A stretch of DNA of 64,000 nt from an uncultured Bacteroidales bacterium (GTDB lineage: Bacteria; Bacteroidota; Bacteroidia; Bacteroidales; UBA932): positions 1 through 64,000 of the forward strand of contig CAMZGD010000003.1 in the NCBI GenBank assembly GCA_947306365.1, read 5' to 3'. The notes under the pieces were generated by a model that was not told the origin of the DNA, did no database searches, and saw only the letters and a list, made by a program, of their open reading frames with translations. This document shows positions 37,910 through 49,243 of this stretch, piece by piece. Within the stretch, counting starts at the first letter, position 1. Every line of letters begins with the position of its first letter. The translations under genes were made by a program, and so were the position numbers.

Positions 37910-39253
37910 ATGGCAAAACTCTCTGAAAAATTGGGCTATGCGCTGGGTGATGCCGCCGCCGGCGGCATCACGTGGAAGGTGATGTCCATCGCATTTCCCT
38001 TGTTCTTCACCAACATCTTCGGCCTTACCGTGGCCGATACGGCGGCCCTGATGCTGGTGGCGCGCCTGTTTGACGTCATCACCGATCCGCTGATGGGAGC
38101 CATCGCCGACCGGACGCAATCACGCTGGGGCACCTACCGGCCCTGGCTCATTTTCGGCGCCATTCCGCTGGGCGTTGTGTTCGCCCTGCTGCTCTACACG
38201 CCCGAACTGGGCCCTGTCGGCAAGCGCATCTACGCCTATTCGTTCTATCTGTTGATGATGGTCGTCTATACGGCCGTGAACGTGCCTTACGGCTCGTTGC
38301 TGGGCGTGATGACCGACGACGACAATGAGAAGAACCAGTTCTCCTCGTACCGGATGGTGGGCGCCTATGCGATGGGCTTCGTCACCCTGCTGTCCTTCCC
38401 GTATCTGCAGAAACTGGTGGGCGGTTCCGAAGCGCACCAGTATGCCGTGCTGGGCGCGATCCTGGGCGGCCTTGCCGCATTGGGAACGCTGGCCTGCGGC
38501 CTGCTCACGAAAGAGCGCATCAAGCCCGTCCGTGCCGAGAAATTCTCGTTCAAGCCTTTCGCCGACCTGTTCCGCAACAAGCCGTGGATCTACCTGACGC
38601 TCGTGGGCATCTGCACCAATTTCTTCAACGGTTTCCGCTATGCCGTGGCCGGCTACCTGCTGGAATACTGCCTGCACGGGGATGTTACCGTTTCGGGCCT
38701 GATCATCAACTACACGGTGTTCATGACCTTCGGCGAAGTGACGTGCATGATCTTCGGCGGCCTGTCGCCGCGGTTTACGAAGTGGGTGGGATCCAAGAAG
38801 AAAGCCTTTATGTGGGCGGCCGTCATCTGCGCCGTGACCTCGATCGCCTTCTTCTTCATCCCGATGGACCCGAAATACATCTGGGTGATGGTCGCGACGG
38901 TCATCCTCACGTCCATCGGCATCGGCCTCTATTCGCCGCTGCTCTGGTCGATGTATGCCGATGTGGCAGATTATGCCACGGAAAAGAACGGGACTTCCTC
39001 GACGGGCCTGATCTTCTCGTCAGGCACGATGGCGCAGAAGTTCGGTTCGGCCATCTCGGGGGCGCTGGTGGCGATGCTCCTGGGCCTCGCCGGCTTCGTG
39101 TCCGGCACCGATCCCGTTACGGACCAGACTGTGGTCACCATTACGAACGAGGCGGCGGTACAGCAGATGATCTGGTCGATCTTCTCGCTTTTCCCGGCCG
39201 CCATCGCCCTGCTGATCATCCTCCTGCTGAAACTCTATCCCATCCGGAAATAG
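37910..39253 (+). CDS. GPH-family (glycoside-pentoside-hexuronide):cation symporter
   Basis: MAKLSEKLGYALGDAAAGGITWKVMS; DPLMGAIADRTQSRWGTYRPWL. Confidence 0.9.
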   Translation: MAKLSEKLGYALGDAAAGGITWKVMSIAFPLFFTNIFGLTVADTAALMLVARLFDVITDPLMGAIADRTQSRWGTYRPWLIFGAIPLGVVFALLLYTPELGPVGKRIYAYSFYLLMMVVYTAVNVPYGSLLGVMTDDDNEKNQFSSYRMVGAYAMGFVTLLSFPYLQKLVGGSEAHQYAVLGAILGGLAALGTLACGLLTKERIKPVRAEKFSFKPFADLFRNKPWIYLTLVGICTNFFNGFRYAVAGYLLEYCLHGDVTVSGLIINYTVFMTFGEVTCMIFGGLSPRFTKWVGSKKKAFMWAAVICAVTSIAFFFIPMDPKYIWVMVATVILTSIGIGLYSPLLWSMYADVADYATEKNGTSSTGLIFSSGTMAQKFGSAISGALVAMLLGLAGFVSGTDPVTDQTVVTITNEAAVQQMIWSIFSLFPAAIALLIILLLKLYPIRK

Positions 39254-39262
39254 CGTCAGCCG

Positions 39263-39328
39263 TCAGATAAGGCCCAAAGCCAGCAGGATCATCGTAATAA
39301 GGAGCAGAATTGTGCTGAATGTTTCCAT
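39263..39328 (-). CDS. Candidate 21-aa hydrophobic micropeptide METFSTILLLITMILLALGLI
   Basis: ATG at 39328, TGA at 39263-39265; almost entirely hydrophobic single-TM-like peptide; below the ORF-track size cut-off. Confidence 0.35.
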   Translation of the reverse strand: METFSTILLLITMILLALGLI

Positions 39329-39372
39329 TTTATGCTGATTTAAAGATTATAGACGTTTAGCCAAGCGCTCGC

Positions 39373-39954
39373 TTAGGCATCCCGGCGGAGCTCCTCGATC
39401 TGGTCGAGAAGCTCGTCGGAGCCGTTAAGGATGTCTCTGCGATTCTTGAGGCCGAAGGCGCCGCCAATCAAAAGACCTATGACAGCCCCACCAATGAATC
39501 CGTAGAGATTCTCCCTGCCGAGCTGGATGTTCTTAGCCACATCCCAGACCAGCATCCCCAGCCAGACCACGAGGCAGGGAATACCATACTTGATCCAGTC
39601 GGCATTGATCTTCCGGAAGGTGGTGATCTCCGATGCGGCAGTAACAAGGTCTTTATCTAAACTGGGGATGTGTCTCCTGGTCAACAGCATGGCGACGATT
39701 GCCGCCAGAAGCATCACGTCTGTAAAAATCAGGAAGTACCAGGAGAATCCCAGGTATCGGAGGAGCGGGAAGAAAGCCAGCGCTGCACAGGCCATTGCAA
39801 TAGGCAAAGACGTCTTGGTTTTGAGCTGGTTGACCGTTTTGCGGAAGGAGGTGCGGAGCATCCTGTCGTTCACGATCTTCTCGTTGGCAAGTTTTTCGCG
39901 CAGCTGCTGCATCTGCTGCTGCATTTCGCGGAGGGTGTTATCGGTGTTTTCCAT
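39373..39954 (-). CDS. Membrane protein downstream of ECF sigma factor
   Basis: MENTDNTLREMQQQMQQLREKLANEK coiled coil then TM segments; abuts sigma gene. Confidence 0.7.
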   Translation of the reverse strand: MENTDNTLREMQQQMQQLREKLANEKIVNDRMLRTSFRKTVNQLKTKTSLPIAMACAALAFFPLLRYLGFSWYFLIFTDVMLLAAIVAMLLTRRHIPSLDKDLVTAASEITTFRKINADWIKYGIPCLVVWLGMLVWDVAKNIQLGRENLYGFIGGAVIGLLIGGAFGLKNRRDILNGSDELLDQIEELRRDA

Positions 39955-39955
39955 T

Positions 39956-40426
39956 TTACTGCATCTTTTTAAGTTGTTCCTTGATTCGTACAAGCCGCAC
40001 GGAGACATTCTTTGGCGTGATGCCGACGATCTGTCCGATCTCCTCGTAGGAGAGGTTCTCCAGCCAGAGGAGGACGATGGCCCGGTCGAAAGGCCCCAGC
40101 TTGCCGATCCGCTCTCGCAGGAGCCCGATCTGCCGGGTTTCCTCGTCCCGGTCTTCGAACAGGTCGATGTCGAGCGAAAGCGGCTCGGTCCTTGGCCCGC
40201 GCTTCTTCTTCCGGTCGAAGGAGATGCAGGTGTTCAGGCTGACTTTCCAGATCCAGGTGTTCAGCGCGCTTTCACCCCGGAAGGTTCCGGATCCCTGCCA
40301 GAGGTGGATGAGGATTTCCTGGAAAAGGTCGGCCACTTCGTCGCGGTCGGTCGAGAACATATAGCAGACGGTGTAGATCGTCCCCTTGTGTTCCCGGATC
40401 ATTTTTTCGAATTCACGTTCGGTCAT
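39956..40426 (-). CDS. ECF-type RNA polymerase sigma factor
   Basis: DEVADLFQEILIHLWQG region 2; YEEIGQIVGITPKNVSVRLVRIKEQLKK region 4. Confidence 0.92.
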   Translation of the reverse strand: MTEREFEKMIREHKGTIYTVCYMFSTDRDEVADLFQEILIHLWQGSGTFRGESALNTWIWKVSLNTCISFDRKKKRGPRTEPLSLDIDLFEDRDEETRQIGLLRERIGKLGPFDRAIVLLWLENLSYEEIGQIVGITPKNVSVRLVRIKEQLKKMQ

Positions 40427-40507
40427 AGTCTCGCAACTTGTTTTGCCCATTGGACGCGGCAATGCTTCGAAAACTACACGATTATTGATTTTTTTTCGCG
40501 GAAGATG

Positions 40508-40993
40508 CTATAATGGATAGATTTCGGCTCCGATGAAACCGATCAGGTCCTGCGGGGAGAGCTTCAGCTGCAGGCCGCGGATACCTGCGCTTACATAGAT
40601 GTAATCGTAGAGCAGGGCGCTTTCGTGGATGAAGGTAGGGAAGGGTTTCTTCATGCCGATGGGCGAACAGCCGCCCCGGATGTAGCCGGTGGTGGGCAGG
40701 AGTTCCTTCACGTGCAGCATCTCGCAGTTCTTGTTGCCGGAGATCTGCGCCGCCACTTTCAGGTCCACCTCGAAGTTGCCCGGGATCACGCACACGAAAT
40801 AGCCGTTCCGGTCGCCGCGCAGCACCAGGGTCTTGAACACCTGCTCGATGTCCTCGCCCAGCTGGTCGGCGACATGCCGGGCGGCCAGGTCCGACTCGTC
40901 CACCTCGTAGGGGACGAGTTCATAAGCGATGCCGGCCGCGTCGAGCAGCCGGGCCGCATTGGTCTTGGCCGGGTTGTTATCCTTCTTCGCCAT
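40508..40993 (-). CDS. YbaK/EbsC-type Cys-tRNA(Pro) deacylase-like protein
   Basis: GEDIEQVFKTLVLRGDRNGYFVCVIPGNFEVDLKVAAQISGNKN; TGYIRGGCSPIGMKK. Confidence 0.9.
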   Translation of the reverse strand: MAKKDNNPAKTNAARLLDAAGIAYELVPYEVDESDLAARHVADQLGEDIEQVFKTLVLRGDRNGYFVCVIPGNFEVDLKVAAQISGNKNCEMLHVKELLPTTGYIRGGCSPIGMKKPFPTFIHESALLYDYIYVSAGIRGLQLKLSPQDLIGFIGAEIYPL

Positions 40994-42008
40994 CTTCGTG
41001 ACCGTGCAGGTCTGAAAAAGTCAGGACGAGCCGGAGTACCTGGCCGTAGTTTCGGGTGCCGTCGGCAATCCGGTTGGTCTTGAGGAATCGGTCGTAGAGC
41101 TTGCGCTGGGCCCGGGAAAGGGTGGGTGAGCGCAGTTCCTGCCAGTGCTGGCGGGCGAATTCGAGGTCGGCGGCGACTTCGGGGATGAGCCGGTCGGCCC
41201 ACGCCTGATAGGCTTCGTCGCCCAGCAGCGAATGGATGTTGCCGGCGGTGTAGTTGAGCAGCATGTACCAGGCGCTGTAGCGGATGGCCGGATCCTCGCT
41301 GTGCCGGCAGTTCTCAAAGGCCCAGAAATTGGCTTCCGCCTCGTTGCTGACGCCCAGCACGTGGGAATACTCGTGTGCGTAGATGAACGGATACTCCAGC
41401 GCCGAGACATCGTGGTTGACCTGCAGCTCGTCGAAGAAAGGACCGATGAATCCCAGCACGCCTACAGCTGAGTAGAGCCGGTTGAATGCCAGTCGCTTGG
41501 GATGCTGCCAGCTTTGGGGTTCCGCCAGTCCCGTTTCCGGCGGGAGGGCGGCATACCAGGCCTTGACGTGCGCGGCGACAGCTTCCTTGTCGATGGTTTC
41601 CACATCCCGCCACTGGGTGTTGAGCTGTTCGGCGAATTCCGTCAGGAACGACTGGAATTCTTCCTCCTCATAGGGCATCGGGGTGGATCCGGTCCGGGCA
41701 TAGATGTCGCTCCGGTAGTAGTTGATGCCCCAGGCCGCGTAGAACCATACGTAGATCCAGACCAGCAGCCGGACGGCCCGCCAGAGGTATCTGCCCCGAC
41801 GTTCTTTCACCCGGAAGACCTTGACGAGCCGGACGAGAAAGAGCAGGGCCAGCAGGACGGCGACGATTTCCGTGACCGAGCATCCGAAAGGAGCGGCCAG
41901 CCAGCTGAGCGTCTTCGAGATGCCCGGATACAGGTGCAGTGCATACCAGTCGGCCGCCGTTACGGAAAACCGGCACCACAGGACCAGGATGAGCAGGATG
42001 AAGACCAT
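40977..42008 (-). CDS. DUF3810 family protein
   Basis: N-terminal TM, YAHEYSHVLGVSNEAEANFWAF metal-peptidase-like HExxH. Confidence 0.8.
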   Translation of the reverse strand: MVFILLILVLWCRFSVTAADWYALHLYPGISKTLSWLAAPFGCSVTEIVAVLLALLFLVRLVKVFRVKERRGRYLWRAVRLLVWIYVWFYAAWGINYYRSDIYARTGSTPMPYEEEEFQSFLTEFAEQLNTQWRDVETIDKEAVAAHVKAWYAALPPETGLAEPQSWQHPKRLAFNRLYSAVGVLGFIGPFFDELQVNHDVSALEYPFIYAHEYSHVLGVSNEAEANFWAFENCRHSEDPAIRYSAWYMLLNYTAGNIHSLLGDEAYQAWADRLIPEVAADLEFARQHWQELRSPTLSRAQRKLYDRFLKTNRIADGTRNYGQVLRLVLTFSDLHGHEDGEEG

Positions 42009-43661
42009 CTATTTGAAGATGCTCTTCAGAATCTCGGTCGTCACCTTGCGGGCGGCGGTATTGACGGCTTTCTTCGTGGCCGTACCGGTCTTCGACGTCG
42101 TTTTTCCGGACGTGGTCTTCTTGGCGGTGGAGGTGCTCTTCTTTGCCGTCGAGGTGCTCTTCTTCGTGCTGCCGCCGATGCTCTTGCCGATACGGGTGCC
42201 GGCGCTGCGGGCGAAGCTCGTGGCTGCGGCGGCGATCATCGTGCCGAGGATGGTCCGGCCGATGCCGCTTTTCTTCGTCCTGGACGATCCGGACGACTTC
42301 TTCTCCTTTTCACGGGCCTGTTTCTCCTTCTCTTTCTCAAGGGCTTTCCGTTCCTTTTCCTTCTGCTCCTCGGCCTTCTTGTTCGCTTCGGTCAGCACTT
42401 CGTAGGCGCTTTCCCGGTCGAAGTATTTCTCGTAGTTCTTCAGTTTGGCGGGTGCGGCGGCCTGGATGTCGAAGCGCTGGCCGGCGGTGATGGCGCCGAT
42501 CTGGCTCAGCGGGAAGAGGATCTTGGCGCGCTCCACGATGCTCGGGGCGCCTTTCTCGTCGAGGAACGACACGAGGGCTTCGCCGGTGCCGAGGTCGAGG
42601 ATGGCGTCTTCGGTCTTGAAGGCGGGGTTGGTGCGGAAGGTCTGGGCTGCGGCGCGCACGGCCTTCTGGTCCTGCGGCGTGTAGGCGCGCAGGGCGTGCT
42701 GGACGCGGTTGCTCAGCTGGGCCAGGACGTTGACGGGCACGTCGCTCGGGACCTGGGTGATGAAGTAGATGCCCACGCCCTTGGAACGGATGAGGCGGAT
42801 CACCTGCTCGATCTTGTCCACGAGCGCCTTGGACGTGCCGTCGAAGAGCATGTGGGCTTCGTCGAAGAAGAAAACGAACTTCGGAAGGTCCAGGTCGCCG
42901 ACCTCGGGCAGCCGGGCGTAGAGTTCGGTGATCAGCCACAGCAGGTAGGTGGAGTAGAGTTTCGGATTGAGCATCAGCTTGTCGGCGGCCAGCACGTTCA
43001 TCACGCCGCGGCCGTTCTCGACGGCGAAGAGGTCTTCGACGTTGAAGGCGGGTTCCCCGAAGAACTTGTCGCCGCCTTCGCTTTCGATCTGCAGCACGGA
43101 GCGCTGGATGGCGCCGATGCTGGCCGGGGCGATGTTGCCGTATTCGGTGGTGAAGTCGGCGGCGTTCTTGCCGACGAAGTCGAGCATCAGCTTGAGGTCC
43201 TTCAGGTCGATGAGCAGCAGGTTGTTGTCGTCGGCGATGCGGAACACGGCGTTGAGCACGCCGGCCTGGACTTCGGTGAGTTCCATCAGGCGGGCGAGGA
43301 GTTGCGGCCCCATGGCCGATACGGTGGCGCGCATCGGGAATCCCTGTTCGCCGAACACGTCGAAGAAGCGGGTGGGGCAGCCGGCGAACTGCGGGTCCTC
43401 GATGCCGAATTCGGGCATCCGTTTCTCGATGAAGCCGCTCAGCCGGCCGGGCTGGCTGATGCCGGAAAGGTCGCCCTTCATGTCGGCCATGAAACAGGGG
43501 ACGCCGGCCTGGGAGAAGGTTTCGGCGAGGACCTGCAGGGTGACGGTCTTGCCGGTACCCGTGGCTCCGGCGATCAAACCGTGCCGGTTGGCCATATTGC
43601 CGATCAGGTTTATGTTTCCGTTGTCGCTGTGCGCGATGTAAAGTTGTCCGTCTTTAAGCAT
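42009..43661 (-). CDS. HerA-like/DUF853 ATPase with Lys/Ser/Thr-rich tail
   Basis: GLIAGATGTGKTVTLQVLAE Walker A, FFFDEAHMLF Walker B; tail GGSTKKSTSTAKKSTSTAKKTTSGKTTSK. Confidence 0.9.
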   Translation of the reverse strand: MLKDGQLYIAHSDNGNINLIGNMANRHGLIAGATGTGKTVTLQVLAETFSQAGVPCFMADMKGDLSGISQPGRLSGFIEKRMPEFGIEDPQFAGCPTRFFDVFGEQGFPMRATVSAMGPQLLARLMELTEVQAGVLNAVFRIADDNNLLLIDLKDLKLMLDFVGKNAADFTTEYGNIAPASIGAIQRSVLQIESEGGDKFFGEPAFNVEDLFAVENGRGVMNVLAADKLMLNPKLYSTYLLWLITELYARLPEVGDLDLPKFVFFFDEAHMLFDGTSKALVDKIEQVIRLIRSKGVGIYFITQVPSDVPVNVLAQLSNRVQHALRAYTPQDQKAVRAAAQTFRTNPAFKTEDAILDLGTGEALVSFLDEKGAPSIVERAKILFPLSQIGAITAGQRFDIQAAAPAKLKNYEKYFDRESAYEVLTEANKKAEEQKEKERKALEKEKEKQAREKEKKSSGSSRTKKSGIGRTILGTMIAAAATSFARSAGTRIGKSIGGSTKKSTSTAKKSTSTAKKTTSGKTTSKTGTATKKAVNTAARKVTTEILKSIFK

Positions 43662-43690
43662 ATCTGTTGTATTTTATTGTCCTATTATTA

Positions 43691-43773
43691 TCGGCCACAT
43701 TTCAGGGCAGTTTCGTGGCCCACGCACGTTAAAGGCCCCAATGGGCCACGCTTTCGGCCGGATCCGTGGCCGA
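43691..43773. repeat. Four nested inverted GGCCAC/GTGGCC half-sites
   Basis: tcggccac 43691-43698, gtggccca 43715-43722, tgggccac 43742-43749, gtggccga 43766-43773. Confidence 0.7.
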
Positions 43774-44694
43774 CTAGCCGTTGTCGAACGCCAGCAGGCC
43801 GCCGTCGGGGGTGACGTCGAGGGTGACTTCCCGGCCGAGGTAGAGGCTGTAGTTGGGGTGTTCGTGGCCGCAGTCGAAGCCGAACAGGACAGGCTTGTCG
43901 AGCGGGGCCATGTATTCGTTCACGAGGTCGATGGCCGTACGCTGCCATTCGTCCTCGCCGGAGGTGTCGGTAAACTGGCCGATCACGATGCCGCGGGCGC
44001 GGTCGAAGGCGCCGCCCTGCTGGAGGGTGAGCAGCATCCGGTCGAGATTGTACATCCGTTCGTCGACGTCTTCGATGAAGAGGATGCTGTCTTCTTCCAG
44101 ACGATGCGCCCACGGTGTGCCGAGGCACGATACGATGAGGCTCAGGTTTCCGCCTACGAGCCGGCCGCGCGCCTGTCCGGGCTTGCTGAACGGGTGCGGC
44201 GAGGTGCGGTAGGAACGGATCTCTCCGAAGAGGGCCTTGCGGAGCGATTCCTCGCTCACGGCGGAATCTTCGCCGACGGTCGACGGCATCGCCCCGAGGA
44301 TCGATTCGATGCCCAGGCTTTGCAGCACGGCGTGGAAGACCGTGATGTCGCTGAAGCCCACCAGCCATTTCGGATGCGCCGTGAAAAGCCGCTGGTCGAG
44401 TGCGCGTACGGTGCGCATCGAACCATAGCCGCCCCGGAAGGAAATGATGGCCTTAACCTCCGGGTCGAGGAGCATTTCCGTCAGGTCGGCGGCCCGGTCT
44501 GCGTCGCTGCCGGCGAATTCGCCGGGAATGCTGTCGTACAGGTGCCTGCCGGTTTTTACGCGGAGTCCCCACGATTCGAGCATCGCTTTCCAATAAAGGG
44601 TCTGGCGGCTTTTTTCGCTGAGCGCGGAGGCCATCGCCACGACCGCCACGGTATCGCCGGGCTTCAGGTATGCCGGACGGATGTATTGTTTCAT
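43774..44694 (-). CDS. LD-carboxypeptidase (S66 family)
   Basis: MKQYIRPAYLKPGDTVAVVAMAS; IISFRGGYGSMR; WLVGFSDITVFHAVL. Confidence 0.92.
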   Translation of the reverse strand: MKQYIRPAYLKPGDTVAVVAMASALSEKSRQTLYWKAMLESWGLRVKTGRHLYDSIPGEFAGSDADRAADLTEMLLDPEVKAIISFRGGYGSMRTVRALDQRLFTAHPKWLVGFSDITVFHAVLQSLGIESILGAMPSTVGEDSAVSEESLRKALFGEIRSYRTSPHPFSKPGQARGRLVGGNLSLIVSCLGTPWAHRLEEDSILFIEDVDERMYNLDRMLLTLQQGGAFDRARGIVIGQFTDTSGEDEWQRTAIDLVNEYMAPLDKPVLFGFDCGHEHPNYSLYLGREVTLDVTPDGGLLAFDNG

Positions 44695-44733
44695 TATCAA
44701 AGGTTCAATTTTCAAAGATAAACAATAATTTGG

Positions 44734-44741
44734 TATATTTG
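44734..44741 (+). promoter_or_regulatory. Putative -7 box TATATTTG
   Basis: TAnnTTTG match 22 bp upstream of ATG 44764. Confidence 0.55.
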
Positions 44742-44763
44742 TCAGAAATTGACCGTATTCCCG

Positions 44764-45600
44764 ATGAAGACGCTGAAGAAACTGCTTGCCCCCGTAATCC
44801 TCCTGCTCGCCATCTTTGTCTACTGGCTCTGGAACGGCGCGCAATCGGCTCCGGACTCCGATCCTGCGGAAGTCCCGCTCCCCACCGCCGCACCGGAGGA
44901 ACTATCCTCCCTGATGGAAATCCCGGCCCTGACGGACGACGGGCGGCTCGTGCGGCACCAGGCCTTCGTGACCTCGTACAACACAGAAACGTTGATTCCG
45001 AACTGGGTGGCCTATGAACTGACGGCCGAGGAGACGGGCGGCACGCATACGCGTGAGGGCATCGAGTTCCGGATGGACCCGGACCTGAAAGGCTGCACGC
45101 AGGCGATGCGGGAAGACTATTCCGGATCCGGCTGGACCAAGGGCCATCTGATGCCCGCTGCCGACGCCGCCTTCAGCAACGGCACGATGGGGGAGACGTT
45201 CTATTTCACCAACATCTGTCCGCAGGATGAGACGCTCAACGCCGGCGACTGGCAGTACCTGGAAAAGCGGGTGCGGCAGTGGGCGAACCGCTATGGGAGC
45301 GTCTGGGTGGTGACCGGCCCCATCGTTGGCGAGAACCGCTACGGTACCATCGGCGACCGCGACGTCGTCGTGCCGGATTCCTTCTTCAAGGCCCTGCTGG
45401 TAAGGAAGAAGAACGGCTCTTACAGCGCCATCGCCTTCGTGATGGACAACGACGACGAGCGTTACTATCTCCGCGACTGCTCGATGAGCGTCAACGACCT
45501 GGAAGCGCTCACGGGCTTCGATTTCTTCCCGGCCCTGGACGACCTGGTCGAAGAGAAGGTGGAAGGGACCGTCCGCCTGTCCGACTGGGGCATCAAATGA
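44764..45600 (+). CDS. DNA/RNA non-specific endonuclease (NUC1-type)
   Basis: GWTKGHLMPAADAAFSNGTMGETFYFTNICPQDETLNAGDWQYLE. Confidence 0.92.
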   Translation: MKTLKKLLAPVILLLAIFVYWLWNGAQSAPDSDPAEVPLPTAAPEELSSLMEIPALTDDGRLVRHQAFVTSYNTETLIPNWVAYELTAEETGGTHTREGIEFRMDPDLKGCTQAMREDYSGSGWTKGHLMPAADAAFSNGTMGETFYFTNICPQDETLNAGDWQYLEKRVRQWANRYGSVWVVTGPIVGENRYGTIGDRDVVVPDSFFKALLVRKKNGSYSAIAFVMDNDDERYYLRDCSMSVNDLEALTGFDFFPALDDLVEEKVEGTVRLSDWGIK

Positions 45601-45611
45601 GAAAAAAACAC

Positions 45612-45619
45612 TATATTTG
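45612..45619 (+). promoter_or_regulatory. Putative -7 box TATATTTG upstream of eno
   Basis: TAnnTTTG match followed by short gcccctcaggggc palindrome. Confidence 0.5.
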
Positions 45620-45665
45620 CGCTTTAGCCCCTCAGGGGCAGTCAATCCGATTGTTTACATCATAA

Positions 45666-48084
<2,419 letters not shown>

Positions 48085-48088
<4 letters not shown>

Positions 48089-49218
48089 CGGTCGGACAGG
48101 TTCTTGGTATAGCAGCGGGCGCGCTTGTGAAGCCGGTTCTCAAACCGGTTCCACATGTTCTGCACGCCGTTGTTGTCTTCCAGTTCGCGGGTGGTCTCCA
48201 GATATTTGATGCCATAGCGCCTGACCGCCGGGGCGATCTTGTCGAAGATCATGGCGTTGACACCCTTTCCCTTGTATTCGTCCACGATGCCGATCAACAG
48301 CAGGTCGAGCGTGTCGTTGTGCCGGATGGCGTGGAGGATGTGCAGGAACCCGAAGGGGAACAGTTTCCCGTGGCAGCGCTGCATCGCCTTCGAGAGCGAC
48401 GGCATGCTGATGCCGAAGGCCACGACCGAGTCGTTCCGGTCGAGGATCACCGACACGAAATCGGTGTTGAGGTTGGGGACGAACTGCTTCATCAGGTCGT
48501 CGACCTGGCCCTTCGACAGTTCCGAGAACCCGTGGATGTTCCGATAGGTCTCGTTGAGCACCCGGGCGCATTCGGGGAAATAGGAAACCATCTTCTTCTT
48601 GGTACCGATGTCCGCCTGGTGCAGGCCGTAGCGTGCCTCCACCAACCGGGCCGGACGGCCGAACCATTCCGTGATGTCTTCGGGCATCGTCACGCTGTAT
48701 TCCACCCAGTCGGTGTCTTTCGTATAGCCCCTGCGCAGCAGTTGAGGCTCGTAATAGGGATAATTGTACTTGCCGTAGGCCGTGGGCAGTTCGTCGAAGC
48801 CAGCGACCAGCACGCCCGACGCGTCGAATTCCAGGAAACCGAGCGGCCCGTTCATCACTTTCATCCCTTTCCCGCGGGCCCACTCCTCGACCGTGTCGAA
48901 CAGCGCGTCCACCACCGTATCGTCGTCGATGAAGTCCATGAATCCGAAGCGGGCGTAGTCGACGCCCGTCTTTTCGTTATACCGGTGGTTGATGATGCCG
49001 GCGATGCGGCCGACTATAGCGCCCTTCTCATCGCGGGCGAGCCAGTATTTGCCTTCGCAGAATTCGAAGGCGTGATTCTTTTTCGGATCGATCGCATCGA
49101 GGTCGCCGCGCTCCAGCGTCGGGACATAGTAGGGATTGTCCCTGTAGAGTTCGTTCGGATAACGGACGAAGGCCTTGCGCTCCTTTTTCGTAACCACTTC
49201 CTTGACCGTAACTTTCAT
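48085..49218 (-). CDS. GNAT-like acetyltransferase family protein
   Basis: RDNPYYVPTLERGDLDAIDPKKNHAFEFCEGKYWLARDEKGAIVGRIAGIIN. Confidence 0.75.
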
Positions 49219-49243
49219 AGGTTTCAGTATTGTATGTTCATCA

